64,000 nt of DNA, from NCBI GenBank assembly GCA_028285595.1, contig JANQOW010000015.1, positions 1 through 64,000 on the forward strand, written 5' to 3'. This DNA comes from Hyphomicrobiales bacterium (GTDB lineage Bacteria > Pseudomonadota > Alphaproteobacteria > Rhizobiales > CAJQND01). Positions 52,868 to 61,609 of this stretch are shown one piece after another. The translations under genes and the position numbers were made by a program. Each line of letters opens with the position of its first letter. Position 1 is the stretch's first letter. A model generated the notes under the pieces. It had not been told where the DNA came from and did no database searches. It worked only from the letters and a program-made list of their open reading frames with translations.

Positions 52868-54670
52868 ATGGTGGACACGCCTTCCCCGCAAACGCTAATA
52901 AGGCGGCCTGCTCCGTGCGCCTCAGGGCCAGAGCAGACCGCTTGTCCCACATTGTCAAAAGCGAAGCGCTTGACACTCAACAGATCCATCGAACATGCGG
53001 ACACGTCTTTGGCTGAGACGCCGCTCCGCCGCAAGGCCAGTTGGCTCAGCATTCTGGCCGTTGCTTTCGCGCTCCTGCTGATCGCGCCTGTCGCCTGGGT
53101 CGCTTCCTCCGTTTTCGTTCCAGATCAAGGCACGCTCGCCCATTTGGCCGAGACCGTGCTGCCAAGCTATGTCACCAACACTCTGCTGCTGGTGGTGGGC
53201 GTTGGCATTGGTGTTCTGCTCATCGGCACGCCCACGGCTTGGCTCGTCACCATGTGCGAGTTTCCCGGGCGCCGGCTGTTTGAGTGGGCGCTCATCATGC
53301 CCCTTGCCGTGCCGGCCTATATCATCGCCTATGCCTACACGGATGTGTTGTCTCATCCAGGCCTGGTGCAGGCCACTTTGCGGGAGGTGACCGGCTGGGG
53401 CCCGAGAGACTACTGGTTCCCCAACATACGCTCGCTTGGCGGGGCGATGGTGATGTTCATCCTGGTGCTCTATCCGTACGTCTATCTCCTCGCGCGCACC
53501 GCCTTCCTGGAGCAATCCAACAGCTATAGCGAGGTCAGCCGCACCCTTGGGCGCACCGCGTTTCAGAGCTTCCGCGAGGTCTCCATCCCGCTGGCGCGCC
53601 CTGCCCTTGCCGGCGGCGTCTCGCTGGCCTTGATGGAAACGCTCGCCGATTTCGGCACCGTGGCACACTTTGGCGTCCCCACCTTCACAACCGGCATTTA
53701 TCAAGCCTGGCTCTCCATGGACGACCTTGTGGCCGCGGGCCAGCTCGCCACGATGCTGCTCGCCGTGGTCCTCACCCTTGTGGTGATTGAGCGGGCTGAA
53801 CGCCGGCGCGCGCGCTTTCATCACGCCAGGCGCATTGGCGACCTCACCCGCCACCGGCTTGAGGGCAAACACGCCTGGCTTGCCACCCTCACCTGCCTTA
53901 TGCCTGTGCTGTTCGGGTTCATTCTGCCGATTGTGATCTTGCTCAACCTTTCCATTGTCGACGGTCACAACCTGTTCTCCGCCCGCTATGCCGGGTTGAT
54001 CAAAAATTCCTTGAGCCTTGGCTTTCTGGCCGCGCTCGCCGCCATCACGCCGGCGTTGGTCTTGGCGTACGCCTTGCGCCTTGCCCCCGGCGTATTGAGC
54101 CGCTTTGCCGGGCGCCTTGTCAGTTTGGGCTATGCGGTGCCGGGTTCGGTGATCGCGGTTGGGATCCTGATGCCTTTGGCGGCGTTCGACAATGCGGTCT
54201 CGGCCTTTCTTGAGGCCAGCTTTGGCCTCTCGACGGGCCTGTTGCTGACGGGCTCGCTGGCCGCGCTTGTGTTTGCCTACACGGTCCGGTTCATGGCGGT
54301 CGCGCTGACCACGGTGGAAGCCAGCCTGACGAAGATCCCCGGCTCCATGGACGATGCCTCGCGCACCCTTGGAGAGACCCAGTTCGGCACCTTGCGCCGG
54401 GTTCATGTGCCGCTCTTGTCCGGCGGGCTGTTGACGGCCGGGTTGTTGGTCTTTGTTGATGTGATGAAGGAGCTTCCGGCGACGCTGATCCTGCGGCCGT
54501 TCAACTATGACACCCTGGCGGTCCAGGCCTACCGCCTCGCCTCCGACGAACGCCTGGCCCAGGCCTCCACGCCGTCGCTGGTTCTGGTGGCCGTTGGGCT
54601 GGTTCCGGTCGTGATCCTAAGCCGCCGGATCATGACCACGCGCGCTGGCAGGCGGATTGGGTCTGGGTGA
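52868..54670 (+). CDS. fbpB: ferric iron ABC transporter permease
   Basis: Fused two-domain permease of about 600 residues with 12 helices. Each half ends in an ATPase-contact (EAA) loop: SRTLGRTAFQSFREVSIPLA and SRTLGETQFGTLRRVHVPLL. It is the usual FbpB/SfuB length. The ATG at 52868 is weakly supported; the first 55 residues are polar and Pro-rich, and TTG codons further in could be the true start. It lies 18 nt after fbpA. No fbpC ATPase follows, so an ATPase must come from elsewhere in the genome. Confidence 0.9.
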   Translation: MVDTPSPQTLIRRPAPCASGPEQTACPTLSKAKRLTLNRSIEHADTSLAETPLRRKASWLSILAVAFALLLIAPVAWVASSVFVPDQGTLAHLAETVLPSYVTNTLLLVVGVGIGVLLIGTPTAWLVTMCEFPGRRLFEWALIMPLAVPAYIIAYAYTDVLSHPGLVQATLREVTGWGPRDYWFPNIRSLGGAMVMFILVLYPYVYLLARTAFLEQSNSYSEVSRTLGRTAFQSFREVSIPLARPALAGGVSLALMETLADFGTVAHFGVPTFTTGIYQAWLSMDDLVAAGQLATMLLAVVLTLVVIERAERRRARFHHARRIGDLTRHRLEGKHAWLATLTCLMPVLFGFILPIVILLNLSIVDGHNLFSARYAGLIKNSLSLGFLAALAAITPALVLAYALRLAPGVLSRFAGRLVSLGYAVPGSVIAVGILMPLAAFDNAVSAFLEASFGLSTGLLLTGSLAALVFAYTVRFMAVALTTVEASLTKIPGSMDDASRTLGETQFGTLRRVHVPLLSGGLLTAGLLVFVDVMKELPATLILRPFNYDTLAVQAYRLASDERLAQASTPSLVLVAVGLVPVVILSRRIMTTRAGRRIGSG

Positions 54671-54737
54671 GGTTTGGGGGCGCTTGGGGTGGGGCCGGTG
54701 TGCCGACACGTGCGTGGTTCTCTGGCGCTCCTCCCAA

Positions 54738-54764
54738 ATGAAAAGCGGCCCCGAAGGACCGCTT
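54738..54764 (-). terminator. terminator after first VPLPA-CTERM gene
   Basis: On the minus strand AAGCGGTCC and GGGGCCGCTT pair around TTCG and are followed by TTCATTT. A near-copy terminates the neighbouring paralogue at 55926-55954. Confidence 0.75.
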
Positions 54765-54790
54765 CTCTGTTGGATTTTGCAGTGAAGACC

Positions 54791-55468
54791 CTAGGCAACC
54801 GCGGCTGCTTTACGCTTGCGGCGCCAGCCCATTAGCCCGAAGAGCCCCAGGCCGCCAGCGAGCAGCGGCAACGCTGCCGGGAGCGGGATCTCGCTGGGTG
54901 AGGTGGGTGTGATGTTTAGATCATCCACTGTGAACCACTTACGATCGCCGGAACCACGGATTTCTAGGAATTGGATCCCGGTAAGGCCCGCGTTCATCAA
55001 TGTCATTGTGTCCGACAGCGCCATCACCGCGCTGGTACTTGTTACAGACATTCCAGCATCGTATCCGATGAATTGGACTGACGATGAATTGGAAGGATAG
55101 TTCGGGCCAAGTGTCCCAAAATACCCACTGTTGAAATCCATGAGAGATCTAAAATCGATCCAAAGGCTCAGCGGGCCATCCCAGGTCCAGGCATATGATT
55201 GACCCTGCACATTTGCGGGGGGCGGAGTAACTGCTGTATTTGTCAGGGTGGCGCTGGCCCAGCCTTCGGCAGAATTGGTCCAGATTGGGTTCCCGGCTGT
55301 GTTGCCATATCCCCATTCGAATCCATTGTACGTATCGCTAATTCCGAGATTATTGAAATTGTTGCGCGTCGTTAGATCTTCAAATCCAATTACCAACGCT
55401 TGCGCGTGTGAGCTTAGATATAGAAAAAGCGTTAACCCAGCACATAGTGTGTACAGTTTTCTGATCAT
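54791..55468 (-). CDS. VPLPA-CTERM-type sorting domain protein
   Basis: A 225-residue exported protein with signal peptide (LYTLCAGLTLFLYLSSHAQA) and a beta-rich body (VIGFEDLTTRNNFNNLGISD ...). It ends with a sorting tail: IPLPAALPLLAGGLGLFGLM then GWRRKRK. Such tails are cut by exosortase-type enzymes and are linked to envelope polysaccharide producers. No exosortase gene is visible here. GGGGAG lies 9 nt before the ATG at 55468. The terminal about 35 residues are almost identical to the tail of the neighbouring paralogue. Confidence 0.85.
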   Translation of the reverse strand: MIRKLYTLCAGLTLFLYLSSHAQALVIGFEDLTTRNNFNNLGISDTYNGFEWGYGNTAGNPIWTNSAEGWASATLTNTAVTPPPANVQGQSYAWTWDGPLSLWIDFRSLMDFNSGYFGTLGPNYPSNSSSVQFIGYDAGMSVTSTSAVMALSDTMTLMNAGLTGIQFLEIRGSGDRKWFTVDDLNITPTSPSEIPLPAALPLLAGGLGLFGLMGWRRKRKAAAVA

Positions 55469-55489
55469 TTCCCAGCACTCCCCTGCCAA

Positions 55490-55979
55490 CGGTCACAAGC
55501 AAAAGACCGTATAATATTCCCCTGCAATTACTATTACACGCTCAGCCTTGGAGGCGCAACAGCAGATTGAAAATCGAACAATCAGAAGATTCTGCTTGGT
55601 GCGAGTTACAAGTTAGTTGGAACCACAAGCTTTTCCTTCAGCTCAAACAAATGTAGGGCCATGCAATGGAGATATACTGTTCCACCATCCGCATAGTCGG
55701 CAAGGTCGAGCCAACTCTGCTGAGATGGAATACTGTGAGCGGAGACACGTTACTGTTCCAAAACCGATATCGAGCCCATAGCCCGCTCGCTTTGGACAGT
55801 TGGTGCCCTAGGGAGTCCCTCTCTTGGCACACATCCTACAACCGTCGGCTGGCAGGCCTTCATCAGGGGTCCGTTTCCGTGTGATCGTAGCAGTGTTTGC
55901 AGAGCTTGAGGCTCATCAAAACGGCACAAAAAAGCGATCCCAAAGGACCGCTTCTCTGTTGGACTGGATATCGAGACAC
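55490..55979. other. intergenic region between two VPLPA-CTERM genes
   Basis: About 490 nt with no convincing gene. It holds the terminator at 55926-55954 and the upstream region of the first gene. Short open frames here lack ribosome-binding sites and family features. Confidence 0.45.
55926..55954 (-). terminator. terminator after second VPLPA-CTERM gene
   Basis: On the minus strand AAGCGGTCC and GGATCGCTT pair around TTTG and run into TTTTTGTG. Sequence and flank (TCCAACAGAG before it) match the hairpin at 54738-54764. Confidence 0.75.
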
Positions 55980-56633
55980 TTAGGCAGCGGCAGCTTTGCG
56001 CTTCCGACGCCAGCCCATGAACCCCATCAGACCAAGACCACCCGCGAGGAGTGGAAGTGCGGCTGGGAGGGGAACTGCAGTTGGCGAGGCGTCCGGATCG
56101 ACCCATGTACGAAAGCGGAGATCTACCTGAGAGGAGCTGAAGTCAACCCAAGACGGCCCCACGCTATTCACCCTATTAAAATCAAGGCCACCCGGATACG
56201 CGTCGCCATCAAATGCAAAAACGCCAAACGCGCTCCCCGGGTCACCCGCCAAACTAAAGGCTAGAACATCTCCGACATTTACCATTACGTTAAACGGTGT
56301 GAAATCAAAGCTGTAAAGGCCCGGCCCCGTCGAGAAGCCAGCCGAAAACGTATCGCTCGCGAGCACAGTGCTGCCGGGTTCGCCAGCAATCGTGTCAGTT
56401 AGATCAACAGACAGTATTCCCGATGACGGATTAAGCCCGACGTCGATCCGGGTAAGTTGGCCGGCCAAACCTACGGTGAATGTTTGTGCATGATTTAACT
56501 CATCTGTAATTAGGAAGCTGGAATTGGTAAGCAAATTGCTTTGGTCCTCGATTGGCGCTGCTTGTCCGTTTGCCGGCACCAAAAGAAAACATGCCAAAAC
56601 AGCATGTATAACTCCCAACTTTACGTACCCCAT
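55980..56633 (-). CDS. VPLPA-CTERM-type sorting domain protein
   Basis: A 217-residue exported protein: signal peptide (LGVIHAVLACFLLVPANGQA), then a jelly-roll-like domain (HAQTFTVGLAGQLTRIDVGL ... SFDFTPFNVMVNVGDVLAFS). It has a tail VPLPAALPLLAGGLGLMGFM then GWRRKRK. The body differs from the neighbour, while the tails are nearly the same. The start at 56633 is the first ATG; TTG and GTG codons precede it. Expected to be processed and anchored or secreted; role unknown. Confidence 0.85.
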   Translation of the reverse strand: MGYVKLGVIHAVLACFLLVPANGQAAPIEDQSNLLTNSSFLITDELNHAQTFTVGLAGQLTRIDVGLNPSSGILSVDLTDTIAGEPGSTVLASDTFSAGFSTGPGLYSFDFTPFNVMVNVGDVLAFSLAGDPGSAFGVFAFDGDAYPGGLDFNRVNSVGPSWVDFSSSQVDLRFRTWVDPDASPTAVPLPAALPLLAGGLGLMGFMGWRRKRKAAAA

Positions 56634-56660
56634 AACGCCACCAGTCCCTTTTATCACCAA

Positions 56661-57342
56661 ATTCTCATATGCGAATAAGAACTAACCTTGCACAAACAAC
56701 AGTTTGATACAATTGGAACCTTCTTCGGACGATTGAACAAGCTTAACTTAGCAGTACCACGTCTTGGCCGAGCAAGCCTCACGAGTACGCTCAGGCGATA
56801 TCCGCCTCTCATCAACCCATTACGCTAGGTTTACTGTGCGAGGCCGGCCAGTGCGTGGAGGTGCGGTGCATGCAGTGCAGCCGGGGCACGCTAATCGCTC
56901 GAAGAAATCTGCCTCAACCGGACGCGTTTCCATTCCCGGATCTGCAATACGCTTTCAGATGCACCGGCGGTGGAAGGCGCAATGGTGAGCAGCCGGGGTG
57001 GCACTTCATCAATGTGTGGATTGGTGGGCGGGAGCATGCTCATGAATATCAGAGACGCAGATCAAACGATCAGCGTTGAAACAACATGCAAGGTGAAGTC
57101 GCCCCGCGTTGAACAACGCTCCATCTGCCACGCTTAAAATTCTCAATAATGCGAACCAATATTATTGCAGTTCATGGTGACATTCGCGCTTGTTAGTAAG
57201 TAATATTCGATACTGAGAATTTGGATTTGACCCACAAGCGCATGCATGGGTGCTGAATGCTTCTGAACGAAACCTTTGTGCACGGTGAAGGTCGCTACGA
57301 AGTCGCCCTGCATGTATTCGGCCGATCAAGGGGGGCCAAGTA
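56661..57342. other. gene-poor region
   Basis: About 680 nt. Apart from the degenerate zinc-ribbon-like frame at 56747-57079 nothing is recognisable. Composition is less GC-rich than the flanks. The region just before 57343 should contain the promoter of the hypothetical gene. Confidence 0.45.
56747..57079 (+). pseudogene. possible remnant of a small zinc-ribbon-like protein gene
   Basis: An open frame without ATG (a GTG at 56855) reads ITLGLLCEAGQCVEVRCMQC and, further on, LPQPDAFPFPDLQYAFRCTG then GGRRNGEQ. This looks like a small two-knuckle zinc protein, but the second knuckle is CTGG where CTGC would be expected, a one-base change. The missing start and lost Cys suggest decay. It could also be chance. 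Confidence 0.35.
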
Positions 57343-57930
57343 ATGGCAGAACCAATTGACTCGGCGAACTGGGTTGCCGCGATCGACGCGCTTAAGACAA
57401 TCGCGTTGGTCGTGATCCCTGCTGGGATTACGGCCCTGTCCGCTTGGGCTATACATCGATCGTCGCAGAAAACAACAATAGAGGTCTCGCAAGATAACAA
57501 CAGGACGGCGCTCGAGCTCGCGGACCAAGCTCACCGTCACACAACGTCCCAAAAGTACAACGATGAGCGCAGAGCACTAATCCTCGAGACTGGCCGCCTC
57601 ATCGTGGATGCCCAAACTATTTGCACAAGCTCTGCTTCGGACTTGGCGTACAGTGCTGATGACGAGAAACGTTTCGAAACTGCCACAAACAATATGCGAG
57701 TGGGTTACCAAAAATTCGATCAAGCGTTCGCAAACCTAGAAATTCTGGGGGAAACCGAAGCGAGTGATGCTGTTTTGGACATGCATGAAACCTTGAACGA
57801 CATTGGCAAGTTAGCCGGCGAAGGCACAGCGGCATTCGAAAAAGGCTCTGACGACCTGCATGGCCAATTGGGTGAGCGCTCGAAGATCGCGAACAGGGCT
57901 CTGGCTAGAGCTTTCAGGCGCACAGACTAA
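57343..57930 (+). CDS. hypothetical membrane-anchored protein
   Basis: A 195-residue protein with one N-terminal membrane segment (TIALVVIPAGITALSAWAIH) and a long charged helical, coiled-coil-like cytosolic part (residues about 40-195). AGGGGGG lies 8 nt before the ATG. I do not recognise the family; the layout is that of small single-pass proteins often found in variable regions. It stands alone between gene-poor stretches, next to a tRNA gene. Confidence 0.7.
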   Translation: MAEPIDSANWVAAIDALKTIALVVIPAGITALSAWAIHRSSQKTTIEVSQDNNRTALELADQAHRHTTSQKYNDERRALILETGRLIVDAQTICTSSASDLAYSADDEKRFETATNNMRVGYQKFDQAFANLEILGETEASDAVLDMHETLNDIGKLAGEGTAAFEKGSDDLHGQLGERSKIANRALARAFRRTD

Positions 57931-58393
57931 TGTTAGCTGTCAGAGAACTGTCAGACCGGCGTGCGCCGGCATTGTGTAAAGGATTGAACATGTTGGGAAT
58001 TTCGGAAAGTGTCCGCACCCTTAGCAGAGGAGTCCGTAGGGCAAGTCCCATTGAGGATCACAGCTGACGCATCGGTCTCTCGCGCTACGACAGCAGTGAA
58101 CGGAAAGATCTGAAAGCCCAAGAGGCCAATCTGACAGCTGACCGGAGACTGTTGGGAACGACCCCAGGAGCTTACGCTCACCCCGAAGCTGCACACGTGC
58201 TACAAGGTAGCTTTCAAGCATGATATCCGATCGCTGAAGAAAGCCGGAATGACCGAGTTGGGCTCAACGTCCGAAGTTAAGCGCATTGACCCAATCAACG
58301 CGCCCTCAGAGCCCACATCGAGGCACTTTTCTGTGTCGAAACGCGTCGCTCGCCTAGCTCTCGCTCGATCTTCACCTAACCTCTTGAAAAGAT
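57931..58393. other. gene-poor stretch ending at the tRNA-Arg 3' end
   Basis: About 460 nt without a supported gene. A small hairpin CCGGC-GTGC-GCCGG lies at about 57957-57970. No direct copy of the tRNA 3' end (attachment-site duplication) was found within the window. Confidence 0.4.
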
Positions 58394-58470
58394 TGGCGAC
58401 CCCGGCAGGATTCGAACCTGCGACCGTCGGATTAGAAATCCGATGCTCTATCCAGCTGAGCTACGGGGCC
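58394..58470 (-). tRNA. tRNA-Arg (anticodon TCT)
   Basis: 77-nt cloverleaf on the minus strand: acceptor GGCCCCG / CGGGGTC, D-arm with AGCTCAGCTGGATAGAGC, anticodon loop TTCTAAT giving TCT, T-arm GCAGGTTCGAATCCTGC, encoded CCA. Confidence 0.95.
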
Positions 58471-58555
58471 GTTGAAACCGGTGTGTGGTCCCGGCCAGAA
58501 TAAGCGTAAACCTTCGTGACGCAACACACCCGCAAGACGTGGCCGCACTCCGGCC

Positions 58556-58861
58556 TCAATGGGTCCAGGGCTGGGGCCGGCCCCATTTGAAGTTTTCTGA
58601 GTAGGACTTCTTCTGGCGCGCCGCCTTCTTGGGTGCCTCGACCCGGTAGGCGATGCCGTTCTTCTTCGCATAAGCCTCTGCAGCCGCCTGGCTTTCGAAT
58701 TTCAGCTTCAACTGCTGCTTGGTGTCGGCCGAGCTGGTCCAGCCCATGAGCGGATCGCGGCTGCGCGGGGTGTTGGCCACGAACTCCAGAACCCAGACCT
58801 TGGTCTTGGCCTGACCGGACTGCATGGCCGTTTTGGCCGGTTTATAGATGCGTGCCGCCAT
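58556..58861 (-). CDS. NADH dehydrogenase accessory subunit (ETC complex I, NDUFS4-like)
   Basis: A 101-residue protein of the ETC_C1_NDUFS4 family, the alphaproteobacterial counterpart of the mitochondrial 18-kDa complex I subunit. Visible features are [59 protein letters not shown], and a C-terminal [18 protein letters not shown]. The ATG at 58861 has GGAGGA 7 nt upstream. It lies between two tRNA genes. Its presence supports an alphaproteobacterial origin. Confidence 0.92.
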   Translation of the reverse strand: MAARIYKPAKTAMQSGQAKTKVWVLEFVANTPRSRDPLMGWTSSADTKQQLKLKFESQAAAEAYAKKNGIAYRVEAPKKAARQKKSYSENFKWGRPQPWTH

Positions 58862-58908
58862 GTTTTGCTCCTCCAACGACAGCGCCTCAGCGGCGCCGTT
58901 CATCGAAA

Positions 58909-58985
58909 TGGTCGGGGCGGCAGGATTCGAACCTGCGACCCTCTGCTCCCAAAGCAGATGCGCTACCAGGCTGCGCTACGCCCCG
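58909..58985 (-). tRNA. tRNA-Pro (anticodon TGG)
   Basis: 77-nt cloverleaf on the minus strand: acceptor CGGGGCG / CGCCCCG, D-arm AGCGCAGCCTGGTAGCGC, anticodon loop TTTGGGA giving TGG, T-arm identical to the nearby tRNA-Arg, encoded CCA. Confidence 0.95.
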
Positions 58986-59071
58986 AACCTTGGATTTCTC
59001 CGGCTTTTGACCGGTTTTGGCGGGTTCGTCAAGGGCTCATGCGCGCCATCGCCTGAAGTGCCCACATCCGC

Positions 59072-60223
59072 TCACTTTACGCCCTCCCCGCGCACCGTTC
59101 CAACCCCCTCATCCACCAGCGGCTCGGCCACCTTTCCGTAAACCTGCAGCCCGATCCGGTTGGCCGTGCCGCCCCTGATCCAGATCGCCCGGCGGGCCGA
59201 TTGGAAGAGGTTGCCGGAGATCAGATTGCCATCACCCTCAAGCACGATCCCGTCCAGCGCGTGGCGGGAACTGTTGTCGACGAATATGTTATTGGAAATA
59301 TTGGAGAAAACCGTGTTCACCGCGGATATGCCCACCACGTCTCGGCGGGCGGAGTTGCGGGCGTAGATGAGGAGATGATGGAGGCTCATCTGGGCCATGC
59401 CGTCGGCATAGATGCCGAAGCGGTTGGTGTTGATATGGCTGTTGTGAACCTGGAGCATGGGCTCAACGCCCCTGCTGGTGCGTGCGCGCACGCCCGTGCC
59501 CACATCCACCACGTTTGAATGGCCGACGAAAATGCCCTCCACCGCGTCAAAGTCCAACCCCACATCGGCCGCCACCACGGAGATGTTGGTGAACATCTGC
59601 TCCACCGGCGCGCCGCGGCCAGAGGACATCACCGCCGCCGAGCTGGCATAAGCCCCCGGCCCTAACCTGTTGCCCACAAACGAGAAATTGTTGATCACCG
59701 CCTTCAGAACATCGACCAGCTTCAGCCCCGTCCGCCAGCCGTCCTTGGCCGCGTTGGTGGCTCCGTGCACATAAACGCTGTCGAGGGTGAGGCGCGGTGT
59801 GGTGCGGTTCTGGATGAGGCCGCTGGCCGTCTGCGCCGTCAGGTCCACGGTCAGAGCCGTCCCGCGGCCGGCGCTGCGCGTGTGTAAGGAGAGATCGCGC
59901 AGCAAGACGCCATATTGGCCAGCCTGGGGGCTGATCACGATGCCGGACGTCTTCGCCCCGCGCTCCCACTCCAGCACCGTGGCCTCAGGCCCGGCCCCCC
60001 GCAGCGTCACCGGCGCATAGGGGATCGTGATCCTTGCATTGAGCACAAACCGGCCCGGGGGCAGCTCAATCAGGCGCGCACCGCGGGCCACCATCGCCCG
60101 CAACGCGGCCACATTCCGGGCCGCGCTGTGGGCCTCTTTCAGGCCTGGTCCCTTGGCCTGTGCCGGCGTGAGCGCAAGGCAGATTACCAGGGCCAATAGA
60201 ACGGACATTATATGTCTATACAT
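59072..60223 (-). CDS. right-handed parallel beta-helix repeat exported protein
   Basis: A 383-residue protein with a signal peptide (MSVLLALVICLALTPAQAKG) and a pectin-lyase-like beta-helix built of repeated strands with Asn turns (INNFSFVGNRLGPGAYASSA ... SNISNNIFVDNSSRHALDG ... NLISGNLFQSARR). Such proteins bind or modify polysaccharides. No catalytic residues could be placed. GGAAG precedes the ATG at 60223; an ATG at 60208 is an alternative. Single gene; possibly an envelope or EPS-related factor. Confidence 0.85.
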   Translation of the reverse strand: MYRHIMSVLLALVICLALTPAQAKGPGLKEAHSAARNVAALRAMVARGARLIELPPGRFVLNARITIPYAPVTLRGAGPEATVLEWERGAKTSGIVISPQAGQYGVLLRDLSLHTRSAGRGTALTVDLTAQTASGLIQNRTTPRLTLDSVYVHGATNAAKDGWRTGLKLVDVLKAVINNFSFVGNRLGPGAYASSAAVMSSGRGAPVEQMFTNISVVAADVGLDFDAVEGIFVGHSNVVDVGTGVRARTSRGVEPMLQVHNSHINTNRFGIYADGMAQMSLHHLLIYARNSARRDVVGISAVNTVFSNISNNIFVDNSSRHALDGIVLEGDGNLISGNLFQSARRAIWIRGGTANRIGLQVYGKVAEPLVDEGVGTVRGEGVK

Positions 60224-60665
60224 ATTCTTCCTACGTCGGCGAGCCGTCTTATTCGAACAGTGAGCTCTCTCCCATAAGCCCCTGTTAGACGAAAAGATTC
60301 CTGTCTAGGCCTGAGCCGGCTCCCGGCAAGCTGTTGATTGGCCGGCCCGGCTGGTGCGACAGCTCACTGCAGGACAGTTCCCTCACCCTAGCCGTCAAGC
60401 CAGGCCATAGAAAGGACGAAACCTCCCAGAATCGGCCATCTGAGGCCGCGTGGCGCATTTGGGGGCACTCAAGGACCGCTGGCGCGCCGCCCGGGCGCCG
60501 GTTTCAGGTGCACAAATGTGCACTCAGGCGCACATGTGAGGCGCCTGCGGGCGCCAATTTCGCGTTCCGGAGCTGCTCGGAGCAGGCGTTCTGCCGGCTC
60601 CGATATGGCTCAACCTGGTCTGTGATGTGCACGAAGACGTGCCCCTGCCGGCGCGCTCAATGCGC
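60224..60665. other. intergenic region with clustered palindromes
   Basis: About 440 nt with no gene. It contains GTGCACAAATGTGCAC (60508-60523), then CAGGCGCACATGTG, then the hairpin GGCGCC-TGCG-GGCGCC (60540-60555). These may be terminators for the minus-strand cold-shock gene or operator sites for the beta-helix gene. Confidence 0.45.
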
Positions 60666-61226
60666 TCAGTGCGGCTGCGGCAGATGGCCTTCTTCGGTGA
60701 GCTTGATCTCTGCCGCCATCAACCCCTTGGGCCCCTGGCCGAAGCGCACATAGAGCTCCTGGTCGGGATAGATCTCGGCGATGGCGTATTTGCGCAGGGT
60801 TTCCATGTGGATGAAGATATCCGGCGAGCTGTCGCTTTCGGTGACGAAACCGTAGCCGCGCACCCGGTTGAACCACTTCACCTTCACCTTGACCCACTCG
60901 CTGTCCGGCGCAACGGACGCATGGGTGCGCACAGGGCGCTGGACCGGCTGAATGGCGGTGGAGGTGTCGACGGACAGGATCTTGAGCGCCTGCAGGCCCT
61001 TCTGGCGTTCCACGGCTTCGCAGACGATGCGGGTGCCTTCCAGCACGGCGTCGTAACCATCCCGCTTCAGGCAGCTCAGATGCACGAGCACATCCGGCAT
61101 CCCGTTTTCAGGAATCAGAAAGCCGAAGCCCCGCGCCACATCAAACCATTTCACGAACCCGGAAATCTGGATGATGTTAACGGACGAGCTTTCGCTTGTT
61201 TCTGTCGTCGATTCAACCTTATCCAT
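60666..61226 (-). CDS. two-domain cold-shock protein
   Basis: A 186-residue protein with two CSD/OB folds: residues about 22-83 ([20 protein letters not shown]) and about 113-180 ([20 protein letters not shown]). Each carries RNP1-like GFGFL/GYGFV and RNP2-like VLVHLS/IFIHME motifs. The duplicated form, larger than the 70-residue CspA, is typical of alphaproteobacteria. It binds single-stranded RNA or DNA. The ATG at 61226 follows GAGGGGG. A 329-nt AT-rich leader precedes the gene. Confidence 0.92.
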   Translation of the reverse strand: MDKVESTTETSESSSVNIIQISGFVKWFDVARGFGFLIPENGMPDVLVHLSCLKRDGYDAVLEGTRIVCEAVERQKGLQALKILSVDTSTAIQPVQRPVRTHASVAPDSEWVKVKVKWFNRVRGYGFVTESDSSPDIFIHMETLRKYAIAEIYPDQELYVRFGQGPKGLMAAEIKLTEEGHLPQPH

Positions 61227-61280
61227 GGCGATGTGCCCCCTCGCAGCTGGATAAGCCTGTCCCGAACCCCTCAAACACAT

Positions 61281-61609
61281 TCATAACAGGAATACCGCAT
61301 ACTTCTCCTGTGACCCAACTCAGATTTTGGTACAGATTATTGCGCTTTGTACAGCCCCCTGAACTCAATTATGTGGAAATCGTGGCATTTAACCCACAGA
61401 GTGGCATTATGGCCATAGTGGCCTGCGCCGAGACAACGGCCATAACTCCTTGAATTCAGGAAAAAATAGCCGGTTATGTGAGATTCTCCATAAAAGAATA
61501 AGGCAAATTTCGGACGGGAACTCCAGCCAAAAATAATCTCAAAAACCTTTTGAAAGTGAGCAAAATTCAACCTTTCGGCAGGAAAGTGATTCGCCTCTTT
61601 CCCACGAAG
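61281..61609. promoter_or_regulatory. AT-rich leader of the cold-shock gene
   Basis: About 330 nt without a gene between the sirtuin stop and the cold-shock gene. It has repeated TGGC(C)AT/GGCCATA motifs near 61383-61443 that can pair (AGTGGCATTATGGCCATAGT). A long structured 5' leader would fit temperature control as in CspA-type genes; this is an inference. Confidence 0.35.

Noticed and set aside
52955..54406. 483-codon minus-strand frame
   Set aside because: Antisense to the fbpB permease; Gly/Glu/Arg-rich low-complexity product.
55666..55884. 72-codon frame between the VPLPA-CTERM genes
   Set aside because: No ribosome-binding site, no recognisable domain.
58394..58985. Attachment-site duplication from the repeated T-arm sequence
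   Set aside because: The shared GGATTCGAACCTGCGACC is simply the common T-arm of the two tRNAs.
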